Shown here one piece after another: positions 39,301 to 47,425 of a stretch of 51,286 nt of DNA. Origin of the DNA: Gemmatimonadota bacterium (GTDB lineage: Bacteria > Gemmatimonadota > Gemmatimonadetes > Longimicrobiales > Gaopeijiaceae). The position numbers and the translations under genes are program-made. The notes under the pieces were generated by a model. The model was not told where the DNA came from, searched no databases, and saw nothing but the letters and a program-made list of their open reading frames with translations. The stretch lies in the NCBI GenBank assembly GCA_007124095.1, contig SLFU01000151.1, forward strand, positions 1 through 51,286, in the 5' to 3' direction. The stretch's first letter is position 1, and the number at the start of each line of letters is the position of its first letter.

Positions 39301-40013
39301 GGCTCGTCGGCCTGAACCGAGCTTCGGTTGCCCTCCAGGTCGACCGCAAATCCTTCCACGGCGAATTCCCCCACCTCGAGATCCTCGGGGATCGTGTACG
39401 GGAAGCCCCGCTCGGCAGTTCGACCGGAGACCGTCTCCGATCCCTCGGTGATGGTGTCCCCTTGAGCGGAGACGATCCGGAAGCCGACTGAAGCGAGCCC
39501 GATGTTATCCTCGGCCCGGACCACGACCTCCATCTCGTGGCCGAGCCCGACCACCACCGGAGAGAACGAAACGGAGACGGATGGTGGGGCTCTGTCGAAG
39601 GCGCGAACGTTCCCCTCCACTGTGCGACTGAGATTTCCGTGGATGTCCGCCGCCTGGACCGAGACCGCCACGATCGTGTCCGTGATTACCGCAGGGATGG
39701 AGAAGGTGACCTGCTCACTCACATCCGAGGAGCTGGTGCTCGGGACGGCAACCTCCGTCGCATGGAAATCCCCTACCTGAGCGCTCACCGCGATGGAGTC
39801 GACGGCGGTGAGTCCGGAAACCCGCACGCCGACCCTGAGATCTTCCCCCGAGTCCACTGAGGGAGGAAGCTGTAGCTCCAGGATCTGGGGACCGACTCCC
39901 ACACCTGGCCCGAAGAGGTTGTGGCCGTCGCATCCCCAGGCGAACACACCCACGGAGGCTCCATAGAGCACCCATCTGCGCAGCCTCACCAGTCGATTCG
40001 GTCTTCCGGACAT
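36348..40013 (-). CDS. Very large predicted surface lipoprotein downstream of pilQ
   Basis: 1,221 residues from ATG 40013 (GTG 40025 also possible). A basic N-terminus and hydrophobic run end in AWGC, a loose lipobox, suggesting lipidation at Cys28. Residues about 40-720 look like consecutive Ig-like beta-sandwich units. Two of these (about 250-480) are clear internal repeats, sharing V-A-x-RGD-x3-GT and the DTTLTR motif. Residues about 745-1100 look like a YncE-type beta-propeller (e.g. PWGLTFDRNTQNVLYVANSG). No catalytic motif is seen. It starts 21 bases after pilQ, so it is probably part of the pilMNOPQ operon and acts at the cell surface or with the secretin. Family not recognised. Confidence 0.9.
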   Translation of the reverse strand: MSGRPNRLVRLRRWVLYGASVGVFAWGCDGHNLFGPGVGVGPQILELQLPPSVDSGEDLRVGVRVSGLTAVDSIAVSAQVGDFHATEVAVPSTSSSDVSEQVTFSIPAVITDTIVAVSVQAADIHGNLSRTVEGNVRAFDRAPPSVSVSFSPVVVGLGHEMEVVVRAEDNIGLASVGFRIVSAQGDTITEGSETVSGRTAERGFPYTIPEDLEVGEFAVEGFAVDLEGNRSSVQADEPLTTVFIDEDPPTVSILQPSPNAHVMVGVPLEMRFRARDNDAVQHIRIEGVALRGDPDLGTDHVVERYEPWDFDLVNPSADTTLTRFLIPIEENEDEDPIEEELAIIVTATDRQGNVGADTVRVQLTSDPPTVQIQQPTAGSGLPLGDSLLVRAHLQDSEGIVRVTYDGVAHRGDRGIGTHEMVQRFLPRTVHFSPPQTDTTLTRYLQPTGESVSEEVFIRVVAEDGLGLMSRDSVSVTVGGPSVGVPDLDSGDTVAGGQTMQIRVLASDPAGIELVEVELAGVHEETLAETAFPGQDPTSLEVTFDFTVPEDLSGTLELRARARNVTGIYGHAPLIELVVVDEAEIDTTPPELRIIVEPQGAAGDPSRIEASDPVQVSVTARDNSGGTGVRKAAYTVRAVRRDNPADTLWISDAFETTEGVGSTVTRVFDPTMLQDFVDSDGEPFFDPANRPDTLDLDFFAWAEDAAVDQDGLPAPNCAAAVSSTFGQLVCETITVGDDDFVIAESQDGQRVTVAVVSGRTVLLPNGGSIADAVVHDDERLLILSNMGLNRLELFDLDPEVQDFRENTISVGSQPWGLTFDRNTQNVLYVANSGATNISQVDVLAGQEVDRISTPNSILWEVEQDGLTFNRTFFDFSDRPQFLAQDSDGWFVFSTKPTGAAPDGTIRLGEFLGPDMAVRLVTDHSLLLDVDPGEDRWAIAQVDFMRTENVPGIVAESHLPGAMNDMWQSGVHDAFEAPRLAVEDLRSQFQLEGSAHDLFLPEVSRGGWDVDAVGLSDTTFIAHSRDRSAVVVGEGSTEPTGRVFYWQAAAKSFTRVTTVADLTGNVSERVLGVASNEDGQLSVGRGLFATYFFNPLLGLEGEILIEPGGGGVALHPLHSGGPLDSPPEVSLAFVPVGSGVIEIHGTRHFELLGRAYIRDTMLGPIRATLPFPGENPPACGVAPVDFTDPGVPDDCVVVKLSGPTEAGGVLVVNVTKADVLREQ

Positions 40014-40034
40014 GATTCCGCTCACTCTCCCGCC

Positions 40035-41840
40035 TCAGCGGCGGTTGATCTGGGGAGTTACGAGAATCATGAGATCCCGTTGGTTCGTCTCTTCGCGAGT
40101 GTGTCGGAAAAATCGACCGAGGAGGGGCAGCTCCATCAGCAGGGGTATCCCGATTCTGAACTCATCCCGCTCGGTCACGGTCAACCCCCCGATGACCACG
40201 GTTTCACCGTCCTCCACCAGGACCCGTGTCAACGCCTCTTGCGTGTTGAACACGAACCCGAGGTCAGCTTCCCGGATCTCAATCCCGGACCGCTCCGCAC
40301 GGAGTTCCATGAGAATGAGGTCTCCTGCGGTGACGTGGGGTGTGACCTCGAGCAGGATCCCGGTCTCTTCGATCTGGACCGTTGCCTGCGGGAAGGCTCC
40401 GTCCTGGGCCCCCGGTCCGCCTCCGGCGGCGTCGATCACACGGATCGGTGTGCGCTCGCCCACGAGGATCCTGGCCTGCTGGTTGTCGAGCACTCGGACC
40501 TGGGGGGCGGCCTGCACGTCGCTGAGGCTTCTCGACTCGAGCGCCTCCACGAAGCTGATGAGGGTGTGGCGGCCAATGACGAGTGAGGTCAGGAATTCGA
40601 GAGAGGGATTCACGACCCGGGAGTTGGCATTTCCCAACGCCGCAATCGAGTTTCCGCCGAGGGAGACCACATTCGTCCCGACCGGCACCGTCTCATCGGT
40701 TCCCGCCCCGGCGTCTCCGGTCTGTCCGGGCGTGAGCGTGTTGAGCTGGTTTCCCCTGGAATCCTTGAGGTCGTAAACAACGCCGAAATCCTCGAGGTCC
40801 GTGCGATTCACGAAGATGATCTTGGCTGAGATCGTGATCTCGGGGGTCCGCAGATCGAGCCCCTCGACGAGCTCCTCCACGGCATCGAGAACTCTAGGGA
40901 TGTCGGTTACCACGAGTGAATTGGTCGATCCGCTGATCGAGATCCTCCCTCGGGAGCTGAGGAGGCTCTCCACCGACCCCTGGAGCTCCTGGGCATTCGC
41001 GTAGTTCACGCGGAACGGCCGGGTCGTGAGCTGCTCCACGTCCTCGCGAGCCGTGAGATCCTCGAGTCGATCCACCCGTATGATTCCGGATGCCGCCTCC
41101 TGGGCGGCGAGACCGTGTGACTCGAGGATGGCCTGGAGAGCGATATCCCAGGGCTGATCCCGGATTTCGGCGTTGACCGTACCCGCTACCTGGGCCCCGG
41201 GAACGATGGAGCGACCGGAGAAGTCCGCAAAGGTGAAGAGGACATCTCGCAGGGGGGTGTCGGTGAACGACACCGTGATCCGTTCAGCCAGGTCCGAAAC
41301 GGCGATTCCGGTCCATCGGGCCGGCCGGACTCGAGGAGCCGCGCTGGCCGGTGCCACTCCTTCCAACGGGGTCGAAGCCAGGGGGCCAGCCGAAAGATCG
41401 GATGTGTCGCCTGAGCCGGCTCTCCAGGCCTCCCAGGGTTCGAAGGCCTCGTACGAATTCTCCATGGAGATCCGCACATAGCCATCTCCCGAGAGTAGCG
41501 AGTACCCCATAGGGGCATCCACCTCGACCACGACCCGAACGATCTCCTCGGAGTATTGGCTGGCTCGGATCCGGCGAATTCCGCCGCGCTCGATGTCGCT
41601 GAACACCTCCTTGGAGAGGGCAAAGCGAGCATCCATCAGGTCGAGCACGATCCGATCCGGTCCCTCCATCGTGAAGTCCCGGGTCTCCACGCTCCCCTCC
41701 AGGGAAATCACGATCTCCGTGCGGTCGGCCGAGGGCAGGACCTGGAGACCCGTGACTTCTCCAGCACGTTCACCCGACGTCGGACCACCGGTGAGCAACG
41801 CCAGCGCCACTGCGGTCCAAGTCGTCACCAGGAAGCTCAT
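40035..41840 (-). CDS. pilQ: Type IV pilus secretin PilQ
   Basis: Outer-membrane channel through which the pilus leaves the cell. 601 residues from ATG 41840 (overlap ATGA with pilP). A signal peptide covers about 1-23. One AMIN-type domain (about 27-130) is followed by a linker, an STN domain (about 190-250; VSFTDTPLRDVLFTFADFSG), a secretin N1 domain (about 265-335) and the secretin domain (about 340-600; VQIEETGILLEVTPHVTAGD, VIGGLTVTERDEFRIGIPLL). It is somewhat short for PilQ, with a single AMIN domain visible. Confidence 0.96.
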   Translation of the reverse strand: MSFLVTTWTAVALALLTGGPTSGERAGEVTGLQVLPSADRTEIVISLEGSVETRDFTMEGPDRIVLDLMDARFALSKEVFSDIERGGIRRIRASQYSEEIVRVVVEVDAPMGYSLLSGDGYVRISMENSYEAFEPWEAWRAGSGDTSDLSAGPLASTPLEGVAPASAAPRVRPARWTGIAVSDLAERITVSFTDTPLRDVLFTFADFSGRSIVPGAQVAGTVNAEIRDQPWDIALQAILESHGLAAQEAASGIIRVDRLEDLTAREDVEQLTTRPFRVNYANAQELQGSVESLLSSRGRISISGSTNSLVVTDIPRVLDAVEELVEGLDLRTPEITISAKIIFVNRTDLEDFGVVYDLKDSRGNQLNTLTPGQTGDAGAGTDETVPVGTNVVSLGGNSIAALGNANSRVVNPSLEFLTSLVIGRHTLISFVEALESRSLSDVQAAPQVRVLDNQQARILVGERTPIRVIDAAGGGPGAQDGAFPQATVQIEETGILLEVTPHVTAGDLILMELRAERSGIEIREADLGFVFNTQEALTRVLVEDGETVVIGGLTVTERDEFRIGIPLLMELPLLGRFFRHTREETNQRDLMILVTPQINRR

Positions 41841-42508
41841 GACCAACCTCCGTTCCCGTTCGCTTCGTGATCCGTGAGGGCCTCGCCGGTATTGTCCAGG
41901 AGCCCCTCCCCCTCCTGGTCCTGCCTCTCGACATCCTGCGGGGGCGTTTCCACCTCCGGTCCTTCCCCAGCCGCCCCGGGAGCGGTGTCCCCGGGAGGGA
42001 GCCCGGGACGCGTCTCCGCACGCCGGAGTTGGAGGGTTCGGGTTTCGGTCAGGCCGAACTCCGCGACCGCCACGAGGATCTGCCGGGGACGGATCTCGAT
42101 GACGCGGACGTTCCCCAGCGTCTCGCCCTCCCGCACCCGGTACGTGGCCGAGGCCGCCTGCTGGCTCGGCCCAGCAGATCGGGTACCGAGGAGTGCGACC
42201 GAGCCCCCCCCTCCCGTCGACGAGATCACACCCAGGAGAACCAGGTCCTCGAATCGAGGCCCGACATCGTCTTCTCCCGTCAGGGCGCGAAAGGGGTTCC
42301 TCCGTTCGAAGGTCGGGTAGCTGAACACCTCCCGTTCGAAGACGAGGTCCACCGTATCGCCATCCGAGGGGGCAGGCCGGTCCTGAAGGAGGATCCCGGC
42401 CGGCTCCGGTTGTCCCAACACGGCTCCGACCCGGAAGCCAATCGCACAGAGGAGTCCGACAGCCAGGAGGGCCGAGGCCCCCTTCTGCAACGTACCCGGC
42501 CGCGTCAC
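41837..42508 (-). CDS. pilP: PilP-like type IV pilus alignment protein
   Basis: Links the inner-membrane PilN/PilO complex to PilQ. 223 residues from GTG 42508. An N-terminal membrane segment (about 10-32) is present. Typical PilP places a short motif before a small beta-sandwich; here it reads YPTFERRNPFRAL (about 64-76), followed by the folded part LVLLGVISS to TRTLQLRR. The C-terminal 50 residues are acidic and disordered. No lipobox Cys is found where proteobacterial PilP has one. The assignment rests on the NPF motif and position between pilO and pilQ. Confidence 0.85.
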   Translation of the reverse strand: MTRPGTLQKGASALLAVGLLCAIGFRVGAVLGQPEPAGILLQDRPAPSDGDTVDLVFEREVFSYPTFERRNPFRALTGEDDVGPRFEDLVLLGVISSTGGGGSVALLGTRSAGPSQQAASATYRVREGETLGNVRVIEIRPRQILVAVAEFGLTETRTLQLRRAETRPGLPPGDTAPGAAGEGPEVETPPQDVERQDQEGEGLLDNTGEALTDHEANGNGGWS

Positions 42509-43122
42509 CCCTGCAGCTCCTCGGGGAGCTCGGAGCCCTCGCCCGGAGCCGGGCCTCCTGGAAGGACGTACGTCTCAATCCAAAAGCGCGCGGTGACCGG
42601 TGCCACCAACTCCGCCTGTGGTGCGGGCCCCGTGTACGGTGCGAGGTCCAACCCGATCGGGGTGACAATCCGGGGGAGGGACGCGACCGCGGTCAGAAAC
42701 CTTCCCACATCGTGGAACTCCCCGACTACCGAGACCTCATAGCTCTGCCGTGTGTAGAACTCTCCAGGCATCGAAGGCTCGGGCCGCATGGATGCCAGGT
42801 CGACTCCCGCTCGCTGGGCTTCCATCGCCATCGAGTTGAGCAGCGCAGGGACCTCTTCGCTCTGTGGAATCAACTCCTCCAGTCGCTCCACGTGCCGCTC
42901 GTAGATGATCAGCCTCGCTTCGAGCTCCTCACCCCCTCGAGCCGCCAAGATCTGAGCCTGCCGGTTCTGGTCTTCGAGCTGGGTCAAGTGCGCCTGAAGC
43001 TCCTCCACCTCCACGACCCGGGGCGAGTACCAGTAGTCGTAGAACATCCAGAGCGCTGCGAGGGACGCGATGATCACGATCAACGCGATCTGCTTGGGCC
43101 TCTCCTTGGGGATGAGGGCCAT
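42505..43122 (-). CDS. pilO: Type IV pilus inner-membrane protein PilO
   Basis: Partner of PilN in the alignment complex. 205 residues: a short cytoplasmic N-terminus, one membrane helix (about 12-30, IALIVIIASLAALWMFYDYWY), a coiled coil (about 36-90), then a ferredoxin-like periplasmic domain (about 110-190; YEVSVVGEFHDVGRFLTAVASL is characteristic). Position between pilN and pilP supports it. The stop overlaps the pilP GTG start by four bases. Confidence 0.93.
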   Translation of the reverse strand: MALIPKERPKQIALIVIIASLAALWMFYDYWYSPRVVEVEELQAHLTQLEDQNRQAQILAARGGEELEARLIIYERHVERLEELIPQSEEVPALLNSMAMEAQRAGVDLASMRPEPSMPGEFYTRQSYEVSVVGEFHDVGRFLTAVASLPRIVTPIGLDLAPYTGPAPQAELVAPVTARFWIETYVLPGGPAPGEGSELPEELQG

Positions 43123-43125
43123 GGC

Positions 43126-43818
43126 TCAGCTCTCCTCTTCCCCGGAGGGCGGCACGACCGACGGACCGAAGAGGGGAACGCTCTCGATGACCCCCGCGGG
43201 GGGTTCCTGCGTGGAGGCCTGGAGTATGAACTGATGGACGACCGTTTCCGCACCGTCGGCCCCGGAGATCGAGGTCTGATCCGAGCCGATGAGGCGAACG
43301 CCTCGAATAAAGGGGGACGCCTCCAGGTTTTCCATGAAGGTAGTGAGAGCGAAGTAGGTGCCCGCCGCCCCATCGATCTGAAAGACGAGGTCGCCGCCCC
43401 CTCCCGAGACCTGGCTGAGGCGCATCATCCAGGTGAAATCGGGGAGCGCCCGCGCCACCTCATCCATTACATGGGGCCAGAGGTAGCGATCTCCGTCGAT
43501 CCCCTGAATGATTTCCACCCTCCTCGCGATCGAGTCACGCCTCGCCTGCAGGGTCTGGGAGCGTTCGATCATATCAGCGAGCCGAATGGAGTCGCTCGCC
43601 GCCGCCTCGATCCGGACCTCCAACTCCTCCGCCTGCCCCGCAACCGCGAAGAAGAGCCAGAGGATTCCCAGGAGCGACATCCCGACCGCGAGCCCCGCAT
43701 ACGCCGTCCATCGGTCCACCCGAGGCATCGACCCCGAGAACCGCGGGAGAAAGCGGGTGAGCTTGACCCGTCGACCGGCCCGCCTCCCTCCCCCGGGGAG
43801 GAGATTGACCTCGATCAA
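43126..43818 (-). CDS. pilN: Type IV pilus inner-membrane protein PilN
   Basis: Binds PilM through its cytoplasmic N-terminus and pairs with PilO in the periplasm. 230 residues from TTG 43818. The start is well supported: GGAGG lies six bases upstream, and the product begins M-IEVNLLPG, the conserved PilM-binding peptide. One membrane helix (about 39-58), a coiled coil (about 60-95) and a ferredoxin-like domain follow. A proline-rich tail ends the protein. It starts 19 bases after pilM. Confidence 0.93.
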   Translation of the reverse strand: MIEVNLLPGGGRRAGRRVKLTRFLPRFSGSMPRVDRWTAYAGLAVGMSLLGILWLFFAVAGQAEELEVRIEAAASDSIRLADMIERSQTLQARRDSIARRVEIIQGIDGDRYLWPHVMDEVARALPDFTWMMRLSQVSGGGGDLVFQIDGAAGTYFALTTFMENLEASPFIRGVRLIGSDQTSISGADGAETVVHQFILQASTQEPPAGVIESVPLFGPSVVPPSGEEES

Positions 43819-43837
43819 GGCGCCCTCCTCTCGTGCT

Positions 43838-44875
43838 TCACGGTGTCCTGAGCGCCAATCCCAAGGGGAGGAGGAGCATCGGCCCCGCCTCGTCGAGGAC
43901 CAGGTTGAGAGGCGCATCCGGACGCACCGGCACTCGCTCGAAGGGGTTTACGAGTCGCGTCTCGACTCCCATACGACTTCCCAGCGCCTCGGCCATGCCC
44001 GGGATCCGTCCCCCTCCTCCGCTCAGGTAGAGGCGGCCCAATCCCGCACCAGGGTGCTGGGTCATCAGGAAGGCCGCCCCCCGCTCCACTCCCACGGCGA
44101 CCTCCTCGGCGCTCTCTCGAACGAAGTCGACCGGATCCTCCATCTCCGTTCGACCCTGAACCACCTCCTCCGCGGCCTCAGTGGTCAAACCCCGTTCCCG
44201 CTGGAGGCGCTCCCGGATCTTTCGGGAGCCGAAGGGAACGTCTCTCGTCAGGATCGGAACGCCGTCCTCCATGATGTTCACATTCGTAGTTTCGTGTCCC
44301 ACGTTCACCAGGGCCACGATCCCCTCCAATCCCTCCGGATGGTTGTGCTCGAAGCCGTTGTGGAGGGCAAAAGCGTCCACGTCGATCACAGTGGCCTGCA
44401 AGCCGGCCCCCACGAGAACGGAGAGCTTGTTCTCCACGAGCTCCCGCTTCGCCGCCACCAGCAGGACTTCCATCTGGGGACCGTCGGCCTCGGGATTCAG
44501 GATCTGAAAATCCAACTCCACGCTCTTGATGTCGAAGGGAACGTGCTGCTCCGCCTCCCAGCGGATGACCTCTCGAGCGTCGGCCTCCTCCATTCGGTCC
44601 ATGTCGATCTTCTTGATGATGACATCGTGCCCCCCGATCGCCGTGATCACCTCCTTGTGCTTGAGGCCGGCCTCCTCGACCAGGTCGCGGACCGTGTCGG
44701 CGACCAGCCCCGGGTCCATGATCTCTCCCTCCACGATCGCATCGGGAAGGAGGGCCCGCATGACAACCCGGACGACCTCGGGCTGGTCGCCGGAGTGATC
44801 CACCTCGATGAGCTTGATGAAGCCGCTGCCGATGTCCAGACCGACGGAGGTCTTCTTCTGGCCGAACAGGGCCAT
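43838..44875 (-). CDS. pilM: Type IV pilus assembly ATPase-like protein PilM
   Basis: Cytoplasmic actin-like protein that binds PilN. 345 residues. Actin/FtsA-fold signatures: VGLDIGSGFIKLIEVD (about 11-26), ALVNVGHETTNVNIMEDG and LYLSGGGGRIPGMAEAL. ATG 44875 has GGAG upstream. First gene of pilMNOPQ, with a promoter candidate in the 127-base gap before it. Confidence 0.96.
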   Translation of the reverse strand: MALFGQKKTSVGLDIGSGFIKLIEVDHSGDQPEVVRVVMRALLPDAIVEGEIMDPGLVADTVRDLVEEAGLKHKEVITAIGGHDVIIKKIDMDRMEEADAREVIRWEAEQHVPFDIKSVELDFQILNPEADGPQMEVLLVAAKRELVENKLSVLVGAGLQATVIDVDAFALHNGFEHNHPEGLEGIVALVNVGHETTNVNIMEDGVPILTRDVPFGSRKIRERLQRERGLTTEAAEEVVQGRTEMEDPVDFVRESAEEVAVGVERGAAFLMTQHPGAGLGRLYLSGGGGRIPGMAEALGSRMGVETRLVNPFERVPVRPDAPLNLVLDEAGPMLLLPLGLALRTP

Positions 44876-44924
44876 CTATCCGTCTCCAGGGGAGGGATAC
44901 AAATGTTTCCCGTCTACTTCTGTC

Positions 44925-44954
44925 AGGTTACCATGCACTCTCGAAGCTTGTCAA
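44925..44954 (-). promoter_or_regulatory. Sigma-70-type promoter of pilMNOPQ
   Basis: On the minus strand, -35 TTGACA (44954-44949, perfect), an 18-base spacer, and -10 TAACCT (44930-44925, three of six matches). Transcription would start near 44918, about 43 bases before the pilM ATG. The -35 lies in a small palindrome (GCTTGACAAGC). Confidence 0.55.
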
Positions 44955-45002
44955 GCGAGCCCGCCCCCCCCTTGCGCCGCGCATGAGCCGCACACCCGGC
45001 CT

Positions 45003-46169
45003 TCAGAAGGATGCACCCGTCAGATCCACCCAACTCCTCTCGGCGAGGGGCTCGAGCCGGGACAGGGTCTCGCTCAACTCGAGCGACCGCCTCACCGCGC
45101 AACTCGAATAGTCGATGTTCGGAGTTCCAGAGAGGGTGCTGGCCGACTTCGCCGCGACCGCGCCGGTCACCCGCGGGGTGCCCGCGGCCGCCGAAAACTC
45201 CCCCTGCACCAGAATGATCCCGCTGAAGTGGGCGTTGCCGTGCATCTCCAGATCGCCCTCGACCAGGAGCACCCCCTGGCCGAGCGCGCTCCCTCCGATC
45301 GAGACATTCCCCGTGACGTGGATGACGGGATAGTAGTTCAAGCAATCGTCGTCGGTCGAGGTGGGCTCCGGGGTGCCCCAGTTGTTGGGATCGGAGACGT
45401 CGCAGCCCCCCCCCGAGGTGTAGCTCGGCCCGGGCTCCACCGCGGTCGCTGTCACGACCTTCGTGGCGAGGCCAATGAGCTCGTTCCACATCTCGTCGAC
45501 CGAGGCCATCTGCTGCTGGACCGCCTGCACGTCCTCCTGGATGCAGGGAGTGCCCACGTACTGGTTCGGGCACTCCGCTCCCCCGGGCCATGGGGAGGCG
45601 GTGACCTCCGACGCGTCGTCGGTCATCACACCGGGCTTCGGGGTCAGGGGATTGGGGCACATCTCGCTCGTCCAGAGCGCCGGGACCTGGTCGCTTCCGT
45701 CCACCTTCCTCGGAGCCCCCTGCGCGTGCACCCCACCCTGGATCGTGAGGGCGGCCGGAGGATTCAGATTCGCCGTGGCCAGCCGCGCGAGAAGCCCCAC
45801 GGTACGGGTCGCGGGCGCCTCCCGCGCCTGGACCTCACCCGTCGTGCGGATGAAGTAGAGCCGGTCGTCCACCTGTCGAATCACGGCCTCCCAGTCCCCC
45901 TGACCGGTGCTCCCCGTCAGAGTCACCGGTTCTCCCCAGGCAGTGATCCCGGCCGCCCCCGCGTTCCAGGTGCCGAGGACGGTATTCATCCCACTCTCGG
46001 CCACGTAGAAGGCTCGGGCGGCCTGCCCCGTCGCTTCCCCGATCCGGGACTCCTGCGTGGCGATCTGGATCCCTCCGGTGATGAGCAATCCCACCACCAC
46101 CAGTCCGAGGATGGCCGCCGGAAGGGCGAAGCCGTCGGAGCGCCCCCGGAGGCGAGTCGATTTCTTCAT
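45003..46169 (-). CDS. PilX-like pilus protein, module A
   Basis: 388 residues from ATG 46169. The N-terminus is prepilin-like: a basic leader, then G|FALPAAILGLVVVGLLITG, without the Glu5 of ordinary pilins, as in PilX-type proteins. A helix (QAARAFYVAESGMN) follows. The middle (about 150-270) holds several cysteines. The C-terminal part (about 285-360) is made of short glycine-rich repeats (GNVSIGGSALGQGVLLVEGD, GNAHFSGIILVQGEF), suggesting a beta-helix. It is the last gene of module A, 33 bases after pilW-A. Likely a minor pilin or tip component. Confidence 0.82.
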   Translation of the reverse strand: MKKSTRLRGRSDGFALPAAILGLVVVGLLITGGIQIATQESRIGEATGQAARAFYVAESGMNTVLGTWNAGAAGITAWGEPVTLTGSTGQGDWEAVIRQVDDRLYFIRTTGEVQAREAPATRTVGLLARLATANLNPPAALTIQGGVHAQGAPRKVDGSDQVPALWTSEMCPNPLTPKPGVMTDDASEVTASPWPGGAECPNQYVGTPCIQEDVQAVQQQMASVDEMWNELIGLATKVVTATAVEPGPSYTSGGGCDVSDPNNWGTPEPTSTDDDCLNYYPVIHVTGNVSIGGSALGQGVLLVEGDLEMHGNAHFSGIILVQGEFSAAAGTPRVTGAVAAKSASTLSGTPNIDYSSCAVRRSLELSETLSRLEPLAERSWVDLTGASF

Positions 46170-46202
46170 GATGCTTCTCGTCCCATGAGAGCTTCCCAGA
46201 GG

Positions 46203-47045
46203 TCAGTTTCGAAGAAACACTGCGGTGGTCAGGGTGTCGGCCACCGTGTGCCCCCACTCGTCCCTAGCCGGCGAGGCCGTTCGGAGGGTGATCCGGACCC
46301 GCGCCACATCAGAGGGATCCCCTGCGGTCATACCGTCGACCGCCAGATACTCGAACTCCAATCCCACCCCGGCCTCGAGGGGGCCCACCAGCCGGGCCAC
46401 GCTCCCGTCGAGGGCGCGTGCGAGGTGCCATCCGTCCTCGAACTCTTCAAGCCCATACTCCACCTCCTCCCAGGCCCTGACCGGGGCTCCCCTTCGGACC
46501 CTCGTGAACTGCGAGTCCGAAAGTCCTCCGAGGATGATCTGCTCGGCAGCGATTTCGCCGTCCCCGGACCCACAGAGATGGCCTGTCTGCACACCACTCA
46601 CCGACGAGATCAACCACTCGTCGTCAACGGTGAGCCCAGGATCTCCATCCGCAAAGACATAGAGCGACTCTCCCAGGCGAAACGATCGGCCCAGGTGAGC
46701 GACGGTTACCGCACGGGAGGAGACGCCCCCAACCTCGCAGACCACCCCATAGGCCCGGAACGCCCGGAATCCCACCCTCCCCTCGTCGGTCACCAGGAGA
46801 TCGCCTCCGGAGGCGCTCACCTCCCTGAGCTCCTGGGCAAGCAGGGAGAGTCCGGCCCGGAGCGCCTGCTGACTCTGCACCTGCTCTCGCTGGACCGCGG
46901 AGACTCGTTGGTTGCTCACCAGCACCTGATAGACGGCCCCCATCAGGAGCGCACCGATCACGATCGCAACGAGGAGCTCGACGAGGCTGAAGCCCTCCCT
47001 CGAACCTCCCCTCGGTCCGTTGCGCACCCCACGAACGCGGTTCAT
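46203..47045 (-). CDS. PilW-like minor prepilin, module A
   Basis: 280 residues from ATG 47045, which overlaps the end of the pilV-like gene (ATGA). Classical type IV prepilin N-terminus: a basic leader, the cleavage site G|FSLVELLVAIVIGALLMG, and a long helix (SQQALRAGLSLLAQELREV). The remainder is a beta-rich globular domain with Cys residues near 136 and 170. Its length and position between PilV-like and PilX-like fit PilW. Confidence 0.87.
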   Translation of the reverse strand: MNRVRGVRNGPRGGSREGFSLVELLVAIVIGALLMGAVYQVLVSNQRVSAVQREQVQSQQALRAGLSLLAQELREVSASGGDLLVTDEGRVGFRAFRAYGVVCEVGGVSSRAVTVAHLGRSFRLGESLYVFADGDPGLTVDDEWLISSVSGVQTGHLCGSGDGEIAAEQIILGGLSDSQFTRVRRGAPVRAWEEVEYGLEEFEDGWHLARALDGSVARLVGPLEAGVGLEFEYLAVDGMTAGDPSDVARVRITLRTASPARDEWGHTVADTLTTAVFLRN

Positions 47046-47425
47046 CGGCGGCCGACCAGGTATTCAAAGGTATCCGCCACGACCGGGGAAATACCGGGGG
47101 CGGCGCCTACGCTCCCGGGGGTCCGCCCCGGTCCCACCACGACGACCTGCATCCGCTTCCATCCAGGAGCTTCCTCCTCGATCGACCAGGAAAGCTCGAA
47201 GTGCCCGTGGAGGGCCGCACCGCTGTTCAGCTCTTCGAGTGGGGTCGCCCTCACTTCCTCCATCGCGGCCTGAAACGCGGCGGTCCGGTGAGTTTCGAGA
47301 CGAGCGAGGTCGACCGAGCGGATCACCCATCCCGTTCCGGCAGCGAGCCCCAGGATCCCGACCGCGAGGACGAGCATCGAGACGATGAGCTCGATCAGAG
47401 TGAGTCCGGAGCGATTCAGCTTCAC
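47042..47425 (-). CDS. PilV-like minor prepilin, module A
   Basis: 127 residues from GTG 47425, which shares bases with the stop of the preceding fimT-like gene. A very short leader (VKLNRSG) precedes the cleavage site G|LTLIELIVSMLVLAVGILGLA. The TRTAAFQAAMEEV-type helix and a small beta domain follow. The L-V-L-A-V-G-I-L-G pattern is typical of PilV/GspI-type minor pilins. Position +1 is Leu instead of Phe. Confidence 0.87.
   Translation of the reverse strand: MKLNRSGLTLIELIVSMLVLAVGILGLAAGTGWVIRSVDLARLETHRTAAFQAAMEEVRATPLEELNSGAALHGHFELSWSIEEEAPGWKRMQVVVVGPGRTPGSVGAAPGISPVVADTFEYLVGRR

Noticed and set aside
44808-47273. Long plus-strand open frame of 821 codons across the pilin module
   Set aside because: It lies antisense to pilM and the module A pilin genes, has proline- and arginine-rich composition and no recognisable domain.
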